DNA of 64,000 nt from Phosphoribacter sp037046615. GTDB taxonomy: Bacteria > Actinomycetota > Actinomycetes > Actinomycetales > Dermatophilaceae. The position numbers and the translations under genes are program-made. Positions 55,598-62,869 of the stretch are shown here, in pieces (position 1 is the stretch's first letter; the number at the start of each line of letters is the position of its first letter). The stretch lies in assembly GCA_037046615.1 (NCBI GenBank), contig JBAOHD010000008.1, positions 496,001-560,000 on the forward strand, written 5' to 3'. The notes beneath the pieces were generated by a model that saw only the letters and a list, made by a program, of their open reading frames with translations, was not told the DNA's origin and did not search any database.

Positions 55598-57126
55598 CGC
55601 GTGCCGACGACCTTGTCCTCGTCGTCGACCTCGGCACAGGTGGCCCCAAGGTCGGTCTCGTCACACTCGACGGTCGACTGCGCTGGTCGGGCTTCCGCCC
55701 CGTGGAGACGAATCGGTCGGAGGAGGGGCGAGCGACTCAAGACGCCGACCTCTGGTGGCACCTCGTCGTCGAGTTGACCCGCGAAGGGCTCTCCGCCCCC
55801 GGAATCGACCCGGCGACGGTGGCTGCTGTGGCCGTCACGGGACAGTGGGGCAGCACCGTCCCGGTCGACGCCCTGGGTATGCCGGTCGGCCCCTGCCGAC
55901 TCTTCCTCGACACTCGCGGGGCCTCCCACGCGCGCGACCTCATCGGGGGTGTCATGGCCGGTTACCACCCCATCCGCGGAACGACCTGGTTGCGCCGCAC
56001 GGCCGGTGCGCCCTCCCCCCACGGCGGAGACCCCATCAGTCACATGCTGGCGCTCCAGCGGGACGAGCCCGAACTCACCGCCCGCGCCCGATGGTTTCTC
56101 GAACCCGTGGACTACCTCACGATGAGGTTCACCGGCCGAGCCGTCGCCACGCCCAACTCGATGACCGGCGCATGGCTCACCGACACCCGAGATCTGGCGC
56201 GGGCGGCATACGACGACGATCTCGTAGCCCGGAGCGGGATCGACCGCGGCCGCCTCCCTCCGCTCGTGCCGACGGCCTCCGTCGTGGGTCCCGTCCTCCC
56301 CGAGGTATGCCGTGCGCTCGGCCTCCCCGAGGGGGTCCTGGTGATCGCGGGCACGACGGACCTGTTGTCGGCGACCATCGGCTCAGGCGCCGTCCGCGAC
56401 GACCAGGCGCACGTCGCAGTGTCGAGCACCGCGTGGATCTCGGCCCCGGTGGCGCGGAAGAAGACCGACATGCTCCACTCGATCGCGACCGTCCCCGGTC
56501 TGTGGGACGACCGCTACCTCGTAGCCAACAACCACGAGACCGCGGGGTTGTGCCTCGCCTGGGCGCGGGACTTGTGGGGTGGCACCTACGACGAACTCAC
56601 CGCTCTGGCGGCCACCTCTCCCGTCGGCTCAAGGGGACTCCTCTTCACGCCCTGGCTGGCCGGCCTGCGCTCACCACAGGACGACCGACATGCCCGTGGC
56701 GGCTGGCACAACCTGTCGATCCAGACGACGCGAGCTGACCTGGTGCGGTCCATTTTGGAAGGCGTCGCCTTCAACTCCCGGTGGCTCCTGGAGCACGTCG
56801 ACCGGTTCGTGGGCCGCCGGATAGACCCCCTTCGGTTTGTGGGTGGGGGGGCCCTGTCGCCCTTGTGGTCCCAGATCCACGCCGACGTGATGGGCCGGAG
56901 CATCGAGCAGGTGGCTGACCCGATGGTGGCTCAGCTCCGCGGTGCGGCGTTGACGGTCGCGCTGACCCTCGGTGTCGTCCGTCGCGACGCGGTGCCCGAT
57001 CTCGTCCCCGTCGCGCGGACTTTCGTGCCCCAGCCAGGCCCGCGGGCGGCATACGACCAGGTTTATCGGGAGTTCCGAGGGTTATATGCCCAGCAGCGGC
57101 GGATGTTCCGGCGTCTGAACGGGTGA
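55594..57126 (+). CDS. FGGY-family carbohydrate kinase
   Basis: 510 residues. VVDLGTGGPKVGLV (phosphate 1), VAAVAVTGQWGSTVPVD, FLDTRGASHARDL, and the FGGY signature region FTPWLAGLRSPQDD ... RFVGGGALSPLWSQIHADVMG with the adenosine motif. Closest in feel to xylulokinase-like members. It phosphorylates a polyol or sugar. Translation is coupled to the PLP enzyme (ATGA), which implies a joint pathway, for example a phosphorylated intermediate made by one and used by the other. Confidence 0.87.
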   Translation: MTRADDLVLVVDLGTGGPKVGLVTLDGRLRWSGFRPVETNRSEEGRATQDADLWWHLVVELTREGLSAPGIDPATVAAVAVTGQWGSTVPVDALGMPVGPCRLFLDTRGASHARDLIGGVMAGYHPIRGTTWLRRTAGAPSPHGGDPISHMLALQRDEPELTARARWFLEPVDYLTMRFTGRAVATPNSMTGAWLTDTRDLARAAYDDDLVARSGIDRGRLPPLVPTASVVGPVLPEVCRALGLPEGVLVIAGTTDLLSATIGSGAVRDDQAHVAVSSTAWISAPVARKKTDMLHSIATVPGLWDDRYLVANNHETAGLCLAWARDLWGGTYDELTALAATSPVGSRGLLFTPWLAGLRSPQDDRHARGGWHNLSIQTTRADLVRSILEGVAFNSRWLLEHVDRFVGRRIDPLRFVGGGALSPLWSQIHADVMGRSIEQVADPMVAQLRGAALTVALTLGVVRRDAVPDLVPVARTFVPQPGPRAAYDQVYREFRGLYAQQRRMFRRLNG

Positions 57127-57130
57127 GCCG

Positions 57131-57994
57131 TCAGCCCTCGAGCAGCGGGACCGCTCGAGCGGGATAGTCGGTAACCAGGGCATCGACCCCTGCCTCCACG
57201 ACCCGCACGAGGTCGGGCTCCTCGTTGACCGTCCACGGGACGACTGCGAGCCCCAGTGCGTGAGCGCGATCGACGAACTCGGCGTCGCAGGTCAGATGGT
57301 GAGGAGACACCACGTGGGCCCCGACAGCCGCCGCGGCACTCGCAAGATCCCAGCCGTGATCCTCCCACCTCACGGAGCGGACCCATGGGCTCCCCGGGGC
57401 ATAGGTGTGGCCGACGACGGCCAGCGCCGAGCGGAGCAGGCCCGGGTCGAGTTCCCGGGCGCGGTCGAGGACACCCCAGTCAAACGAGTGGACAAGGCTG
57501 CGCTGCGCCAGACCTGCCTCGTGGATGGCGAGGAGGACGCCGTCGACGAGGCGTGGCCGCGACTCGACTTCGACCGGGTCCTCCGGGTCAACCTTGACCT
57601 CGACGGTCCACCAGAGGTCGTGCGACGAGCAGGCGTCGAACACTTCGGCGAGCGTCGGGATCCGAGCGCCGGGGTGAGCCCGCTGCTGCGGGAAGGCAGC
57701 TAGGGTGCGACTGCCGACATCGACGGTCCGCAGCTGGGCGAGCGTGAGCTCGTCAACTCGGGCGTCGGTGTAATCGACGCCTGTCATGAGGCATTTCTCG
57801 GCTTGGAGAGTGGGGTCGTGCCAAACCACCACCTGTCCATCACCGGTGAGCCGGACATCGAGCTCGATCCCCGTCGCACCGGCCTCGATGGCTGCACGAA
57901 AGCTGGGGACGGTGTTTTCCGGGGCAAGGCCACGGGCTCCGCGGTGCCCTTGCACCCGGTAGCGGCGCAGGTCGAGACGCGATCGTCCGGTCAT
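57131..57994 (-). CDS. Glycerophosphodiester phosphodiesterase
   Basis: 287 residues. VQGHRGARGLAPENTVPSF (catalytic HRG and EN), GIELDVRLTGDGQVVVWHDPTL (ExD, second His), VEVKVDPE and VVPWTVNEEPDL. Releases glycerol 3-phosphate and an alcohol from deacylated phospholipids. It follows ugpC by 14 nt, and so belongs to the ugp operon, which imports glycerol-3-phosphate or glycerophosphodiesters; no signal peptide is seen, so it acts inside. Confidence 0.93.
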   Translation of the reverse strand: MTGRSRLDLRRYRVQGHRGARGLAPENTVPSFRAAIEAGATGIELDVRLTGDGQVVVWHDPTLQAEKCLMTGVDYTDARVDELTLAQLRTVDVGSRTLAAFPQQRAHPGARIPTLAEVFDACSSHDLWWTVEVKVDPEDPVEVESRPRLVDGVLLAIHEAGLAQRSLVHSFDWGVLDRARELDPGLLRSALAVVGHTYAPGSPWVRSVRWEDHGWDLASAAAAVGAHVVSPHHLTCDAEFVDRAHALGLAVVPWTVNEEPDLVRVVEAGVDALVTDYPARAVPLLEG

Positions 57995-58008
57995 GGGGTC
58001 ACCCTCGG

Positions 58009-59097
58009 TCAGGCAGACCGGAGGGTCTCCCCCGTCGTCACGTCGAAGAGATGGGCGCCGCTCGGGTCGGCCGTCACGGAGATGACATCGCCGAGCGCGA
58101 TCCTGGTCCGTTCGTCGAGTTTGACTGTGATGCGATCGGCTTCGTCACCGTTGACGGGGTGGCCGTAGACGAAGGACTCGGACCCCAGGACCTCCACGAG
58201 GTCGACGACGAGATCGACACTGCCCGCGGTCCCCTGGGGAACCACCGACCACGCCTCCGGTCGCAACCCGAGGGTGACAGAGCCTCCGGCCCGTCCCGCG
58301 AGGGAGCGGTCCAGGGGCACCGGCATACCGTGCAGGTCGGCGACGCCCTCGCGCACCGTCACGTCGCTGAGATAGATCGCCGGCGACCCGATGAAGGAGG
58401 CGACGAAGGCGTTGACCGGGTGGTCGTAGAGCCGCTCCGGCGTGTCGACTTGCTGGAGTCTGCCGTCCTTGAGGACGGCGACCCGGTGACCCATCGTCAT
58501 CGCCTCGACCTGATCGTGGGTGACGTAGACCGTCGTGATCCCGAGGCGCCGCTGGAGCCGGGCGATCTGCGACCGCGTCGAGACCCGGAGCTTGGCGTCG
58601 AGATTGGACAAGGGCTCGTCCATGCAGAAGACCTTGGGATTGCGGACGATGGCCCGGCCCATGGCGACCCGCTGACGCTGGCCGCCGGACATCGCGCCAG
58701 GTTTGCGGTCGAGGAGCTTGTCGAGTTCGAGGATCTTGGCGGCTTCCGCGACTCGCGCATCGGCGTCGACCTTGCTGACCCCAAAGTTGCGCAAGGCGAA
58801 AGCCATGTTCTCGGCCGCAGTCATGTTGGGGTAGAGCGCATAACTCTGGAACACCATGGCGACGTCACGGTCGCGGGGGCGGACGCCCTTCTGGTCATGT
58901 CCGTCGATGAAGATCCGTCCACCGTCGATGGGTTCCAGGCCCGCGAGCATCCGCAGGGTCGTCGACTTTCCACACCCCGACGGCCCCACGAGCACGAGGA
59001 ACTCCCCGTCGGCGATGTCCAACGTGACCTCGTCGACGGCCGGCGGGTCCTGGGCGGTGAACCGGCGGGTCGCCTTGTCGAAGTAGACGGTCGCCAC
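58009..59097 (-). CDS. ugpC: sn-glycerol-3-phosphate ABC transporter ATP-binding protein
   Basis: 362 residues. Walker A GPSGCGKSTTLRMLAG, Q-loop MVFQSYALYP, signature MSGGQRQRVAMGRAI, Walker B VFCMDEPLSNLDA, H-loop YVTHDQVEAMTMG, followed by a C-terminal OB-like regulatory domain (VTLGLRPEAWSVVP). UgpC/MsmK type, which can energise more than one CUT1 transporter. GTG start with AGGAGGAG upstream. Confidence 0.93.
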   Translation of the reverse strand: MATVYFDKATRRFTAQDPPAVDEVTLDIADGEFLVLVGPSGCGKSTTLRMLAGLEPIDGGRIFIDGHDQKGVRPRDRDVAMVFQSYALYPNMTAAENMAFALRNFGVSKVDADARVAEAAKILELDKLLDRKPGAMSGGQRQRVAMGRAIVRNPKVFCMDEPLSNLDAKLRVSTRSQIARLQRRLGITTVYVTHDQVEAMTMGHRVAVLKDGRLQQVDTPERLYDHPVNAFVASFIGSPAIYLSDVTVREGVADLHGMPVPLDRSLAGRAGGSVTLGLRPEAWSVVPQGTAGSVDLVVDLVEVLGSESFVYGHPVNGDEADRITVKLDERTRIALGDVISVTADPSGAHLFDVTTGETLRSA

Positions 59098-59119
59098 GAG
59101 GGCTCCTCCTGGATGGGTT

Positions 59120-59155
59120 CAGCGAGTGGGTCAGCGGGTGGATCAGCGGGTGGGG
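59120..59155. repeat. 12-bp tandem repeat, three copies
   Basis: CAGCGAGTGGGT, CAGCGGGTGGAT and CAGCGGGTGGGG in tandem in the ugpB-ugpC gap. Imperfect copies; no coding sense. Confidence 0.8.
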
Positions 59156-59191
59156 CAGAGTGCTTCAGTCGGTGGTCGCGATCGGCGGAGA

Positions 59192-59235
59192 GGGTATGCC
59201 GTGCGCCGCGCGGTCGTGCGGCGCACGGCATACCC
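59192..59235. terminator. 18-bp perfect hairpin between ugpB and ugpC
   Basis: GGGTATGCCGTGCGCCGC (59192-59209) pairs perfectly with 59218-59235 around an 8-nt loop. It lies inside the operon, 29 nt after the ugpB stop. Such intra-operon hairpins usually stabilise the binding-protein mRNA and lower expression of the ATPase. The arm contains the over-represented GTATGCC word. Confidence 0.8.
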
Positions 59236-59264
59236 GACCTGTCGTCTGTCTGGTCCGTGCGGGA

Positions 59265-60563
59265 CTAGAGCTTCGGCTTGATCTGGCTGTCGATCGCGGC
59301 CTGGGTCTCTTTGTCGAGGGCCGCGAAGACGGTCGCGACATCCTGACCCTGGACGACCTGGTCGAGCGCCTTGCCGATCCGAGCGCCACCGCCGGGGACG
59401 AGCACGCGGGCGTTGTCCTGGCTGCGGGTCTTGGCCAGCTGTTGCACGGCGACCTTGGCGCGCGGGTTCTTCTCGAGGAAGGCCTTCTCGTCGGCGTTGT
59501 CCATCGCGGACTTGCGCACCGGCATGTAGCCCGTTGCCTGGGTGAAGGTCACCGTGCTCTCGGTGTTGGTGAGGAACTCGATGAACTTCACCGCGTTCTT
59601 CTTGCGCTCGTCGGACAGCCCCGCCGGGATAGCGACGCCAGCACCACCGGTCGGGCAGGCACCCTCACCGGGCAGGAACGCCGTGCCGAAGTCGAACTTC
59701 GCGTTCTTCGTGATGCCACCCAGGGTGCCGGTGGACTGCAGGCACGCAGCAGCGATTCCGGCGCTGAACTCCGCGTCCGGGCTCTTGGAGAACTTCGCCC
59801 ACTTGTTCTTGGCGAGGTCCTGCAAAAACTGGCCCGCCGCAACGGTCTTGGGATCGGACGCGGTCGCGGTCCATTCCTTCGACAGCTGCCCGCCCATGGA
59901 CCAGGCCATGTTCTGGAAATACCAGTCGAGGTAGTTGGAGCCGTCGGCGAGCTGGATCGCCACCTTGTCGGCACCGGCAACCGCGGCAAGCTTGGGCGCC
60001 CACTCCTTGAACTCTTCCCAGGTCGCCGGGCCCCGGTCGGGCAGGCCCGCGGCGGCCCACATGGTCTTGTTGTAGTAGAACAACGGCGTCGACCGGGCGA
60101 ACGGGAGTGCGTAGTGCTTGCCGTTGAACTTGTAGTCGTTGTAGAGGGCGTCGACATAGTCGTCGGTCTTGAGCCCGGCCGCGGCGAGGAGGTCATCGAG
60201 CGGGGCGAGCTGCTTGTTGAGCGCAAAGTTGAACCACGTCACGTCGGAAGCCACGATGACGTCTGGCAGCTGACCACCGGCGAGGGCGGCGTTGAACTTC
60301 TGGGCGACCTCTTCGTAGTTCTTCCCACCGTCGATGAGGGAGACCGTGAAGCCCGGGTTGGCCTTCTGGAAGGCCTCGATCAGCTTGGTCTCGGTGTCCT
60401 TGGACGTGCCGGGGTGGTTGCTCCAGAACTGGATGGGTCCCCCAGCGCCGCCGCCGCCGCTTGCGGCCGGCGCACTTCCGCTGCCGGCGCAGGCCGCCAG
60501 TCCTGCCGCAACGCCGGCGGCACCGGCCAGTCCGAGGAATCCTCGGCGAGTCAGGTCTTTCAT
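59265..60563 (-). CDS. ugpB: sn-glycerol-3-phosphate ABC transporter substrate-binding lipoprotein
   Basis: 432 residues. Tat-like signal with lipobox (LTRRGFLGLAGAAGVAAGLAAC), Gly/Ser linker, then a type I extracellular solute-binding fold (IQFWSNHPGTSKDTETKLIEAF; ADGSNYLDWYFQNMAWSMGG; GTAFLPGEG; ATGYMPVRKSA), as in UgpB. It binds glycerol-3-phosphate or glycerophosphodiesters outside the cell. Confidence 0.9.
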   Translation of the reverse strand: MKDLTRRGFLGLAGAAGVAAGLAACAGSGSAPAASGGGGAGGPIQFWSNHPGTSKDTETKLIEAFQKANPGFTVSLIDGGKNYEEVAQKFNAALAGGQLPDVIVASDVTWFNFALNKQLAPLDDLLAAAGLKTDDYVDALYNDYKFNGKHYALPFARSTPLFYYNKTMWAAAGLPDRGPATWEEFKEWAPKLAAVAGADKVAIQLADGSNYLDWYFQNMAWSMGGQLSKEWTATASDPKTVAAGQFLQDLAKNKWAKFSKSPDAEFSAGIAAACLQSTGTLGGITKNAKFDFGTAFLPGEGACPTGGAGVAIPAGLSDERKKNAVKFIEFLTNTESTVTFTQATGYMPVRKSAMDNADEKAFLEKNPRAKVAVQQLAKTRSQDNARVLVPGGGARIGKALDQVVQGQDVATVFAALDKETQAAIDSQIKPKL

Positions 60564-60623
60564 GTGTCGTGCCTCCCGTGGGGATGGGGTGTTCTCGCTC
60601 GACCGCGGGCGCGGGCGGACGTC

Positions 60624-61484
60624 CTAGCTCTTGACTGCTCCGGCCGTGAGGCCCTTGATCATTTGACGTTGAAGGAAAAGGAACAGGATGAGGATCGGCA
60701 ACACCGTGAGGACGGTGCCGGCCATGACCGGCCCCCAGTTGTTGCCGCCCTCGTTGTTTTGCAGAAGCGTGAGCCCGACCTGCAGCGGCGCGGTCTTCTC
60801 GTTGTCACTCATGAGGAAGGGCCAGAGGTATTCGTTCCACTCGTTGACGACCGTGATGAGGGAAAACGCCACGAGGGTGGGCCACGACATTGGCATGACG
60901 ACGCGCCACAGGAGTTTCATCGGGCCAGCCCCGTCGAGACGAGCGGCCTCGATGATCTCGTGCGGCAGCGAGAGGAACTGGTTGCGCATGAGGAAGGTGC
61001 CGAAAGCGACGCCGGCCAGCGGGATGACGATGCCCTGGAACGTATTTCGCCACCCGAGTTGCGCGACCAACGCGTAGTTGGAGATCACCGTGATCTGGTT
61101 GGGCACCATGAGCGCCGCGATGACGACGAGAAAGACAAGGTTGCGGCCGGGGAACCGCAGCAGCGACAGGGCGTAGGCGCTGAGCACCCCGAGGGTGATC
61201 TTCGCTGCCGCTAGCAGGGCGGTGATGATGAGGGAGTTGCGGAAGTATGCCGGGAACGGGATCGAGGTCACGGTGTCGCGGTAGTTGTCGGCCGTGGCGG
61301 GCGACGGCCAGTATTGCGCCGGCCGGACGTAGATGTCCTGGCGCTCCTTGAAGCTGGTGATGAGGATCCAAAACAACGGCACCGCAATGACCAGGACGAC
61401 AAGGGTCATCGCGACGTAACCCGCAACCGACATGAGCGGCGTGCGGTGGCGGTCGCTCTGGCTGACCTGCTGGTGAGTGCTCAC
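60624..61484 (-). CDS. ugpE: sn-glycerol-3-phosphate ABC transporter permease UgpE
   Basis: 286 residues, six membrane helices, with the EAA loop LPHEIIEAARLDGAGPMKLLWRVVMPMSWPTL near residues 175-205. CUT1-type second permease (YVRPAQYWPSPATADNYRDT near residue 50). Overlaps ugpA by 4 nt. Confidence 0.93.
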   Translation of the reverse strand: MSTHQQVSQSDRHRTPLMSVAGYVAMTLVVLVIAVPLFWILITSFKERQDIYVRPAQYWPSPATADNYRDTVTSIPFPAYFRNSLIITALLAAAKITLGVLSAYALSLLRFPGRNLVFLVVIAALMVPNQITVISNYALVAQLGWRNTFQGIVIPLAGVAFGTFLMRNQFLSLPHEIIEAARLDGAGPMKLLWRVVMPMSWPTLVAFSLITVVNEWNEYLWPFLMSDNEKTAPLQVGLTLLQNNEGGNNWGPVMAGTVLTVLPILILFLFLQRQMIKGLTAGAVKS

Positions 61485-62437
61485 GCCTTCGCCCCCCTGT
61501 CCATGACGCGGACTTGGATGAAGGTAATCGTCAGCAGGATGAGGAACATGATCGTCGCGACGGTCGCACCGTATCCGGCCCGCATGTTGACGAAGGTCTC
61601 TTGGTAGACCTGGAAGACGAGGGTGGTCGTGCCGGTCCCGACGGGGCCGCCCCGGGTCTGGGCGTAGATGAGGTCGAAAACCTGCACGGAGTTCAGCAGG
61701 ACGGTAATCGACAGGAAGAAGGTCGTCGGTCGCAACTGCGGCAGGAGGACCCGGCGGAAATGGGTCCAGGGCGACGCCCCGTCGATCTCGGCGGCCTCGT
61801 CGAGGTCGATCCGCCGACCCTGCAACGCCGCGAGGTAGATGACGAAGGTGTAGCCGAGGTTTTTCCAGATGTAGGTCGTCGTGACCATGAACAACGCCCA
61901 GCCGCTGTCCTGGAAAAAGTCGGGGGTCGTGACCCCGACCCGGGCGAGCAGGTCACGGATGAGGCCGAAACTCGGATCAAACACGAATTGGAAGGCCACG
62001 CCGATCGCAGCCCCCGACACGACGAACGGCGCGAAGACGAGCGATCGGACGACGTTGCGCCCCCGGAGCTTTTGATCGAGCAAGAGCGCCAGCGCGAGGC
62101 CCAACACCATCGAGATCACGACGCTAGCGAAGGTGAAGATGATCGTGTTGCGCAGGATGATCTGCGTGTCTTCTCGCCCCATCCATTCGACGTAGTTGGC
62201 CGTCCCGACGGGAGTCGCCCCCGTCGGGGACGAGATGTTGTAGTCGGTGAAGGACAGCCGGAAGTTGTCGATGAGAGGTCGATAAACGAAGAGCGTGAGC
62301 AGCAGGAGATTCGGCAGGAGCAGCACCGCAGCGAGAAGCCACTCTCGACGGTCGGTGCCCGCGCGACGGGGTGGGGTGCCGACAGGGGGCGGCGGTCCTG
62401 TCCGGGCTATCGGCCTGCCGACCGTGGAGGACTCCAT
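61481..62437 (-). CDS. ugpA: sn-glycerol-3-phosphate ABC transporter permease UgpA
   Basis: About 318 residues from the ATG at 62437, chosen because TACGGT lies 7 nt upstream and a TTGGTC -35 lies 17 nt before that; a TTG at 62473 is less likely. Six or seven helices, SFTDYNISSPTGATPVG after the first helix, EAA loop DLDEAAEIDGASPWTHFRRVLLPQLRPT. First gene of the ugpA-E-B-C-GDPD operon. Confidence 0.92.
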   Translation of the reverse strand: MESSTVGRPIARTGPPPPVGTPPRRAGTDRREWLLAAVLLLPNLLLLTLFVYRPLIDNFRLSFTDYNISSPTGATPVGTANYVEWMGREDTQIILRNTIIFTFASVVISMVLGLALALLLDQKLRGRNVVRSLVFAPFVVSGAAIGVAFQFVFDPSFGLIRDLLARVGVTTPDFFQDSGWALFMVTTTYIWKNLGYTFVIYLAALQGRRIDLDEAAEIDGASPWTHFRRVLLPQLRPTTFFLSITVLLNSVQVFDLIYAQTRGGPVGTGTTTLVFQVYQETFVNMRAGYGATVATIMFLILLTITFIQVRVMDRGAKA

Positions 62438-62473
62438 ACCCGACACCGTACGGCCCCGGCGAGTCCCGACCAA
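62437..62473 (-). promoter_or_regulatory. ugp promoter, leaderless
   Basis: Minus strand: TTGGTC (-35, about 62473-62468), 17-nt spacer, TACGGT (-10, 62450-62445), 7 nt, ATG at 62437. One of the few starts here with both boxes recognisable. Confidence 0.6.
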
Positions 62474-62751
62474 GGATCTCGGGCGCCCGTCTGCACGGCG
62501 GCGAGCCGAAGGTCACGCCAGCCACGCTTTCCCATAATGCCCGAGCGCCGGGGTTGTCGTCCTGGAAGGCAACACTCCACCGCCCGGGGTATGCCGTGAA
62601 CGTCGCCTCCGCGGCCGCGCGGCCGACCCAGGTTGCCCAAGACCGCCCGATCCGAGCGAGCCAGCCGCACGAGCACCACCGGAGCCGCAACCGGTCGAGG
62701 CGGTCGCTGTGTCTGCCTTTGGCCGGATGTCGGGGTCTCGAAGGTGGTCAC
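62440..62751 (-). pseudogene. GNAT-type N-acetyltransferase with an internal deletion
   Basis: From a GTG at 62751 the minus strand gives a short leader and VVLVRLARSDRAVLGNL, an N-terminal GNAT start. It then joins, in another frame, to VGRAAAEATFTAYPGRWSVA and FQDDNPGARALWESV, the C-terminal part of the same family (acetyl-CoA helix and the PGRWxVA strand). The central ~90 residues are missing and the 3' end is unclear. A TATCCT element 6 nt before the GTG looks like a leaderless promoter. Confidence 0.5.
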
Positions 62752-62766
62752 CGGCGGAGGATACCG

Positions 62767-62804
62767 ACGAAGGGGCTCCGACCGTGCGGTCGGAGCCCCT
62801 TCGT
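62767..62804. terminator. strong bidirectional terminator between rpsA and the GNAT remnant
   Basis: 17-bp perfect stem ACGAAGGGGCTCCGACC / GGTCGGAGCCCCTTCGT with a GTGC loop. Confidence 0.85.
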
Positions 62805-62812
62805 GGTGAGCA

Positions 62813-62853
62813 CCCGGCATACCTGCGACGTATGAGGAAGCAGGTATGCCGGG
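62813..62853. repeat. GTATGCC-type inverted repeat after rpsA
   Basis: CCCGGCATACCTGC (62813-62826) and GCAGGTATGCCGGG (62840-62853), 14-bp perfect arms with a 13-nt loop, 17 nt after the rpsA stop. It probably forms the first hairpin of a double terminator. Confidence 0.7.
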
Positions 62854-62869
62854 CGGCATCACGGGCGAA

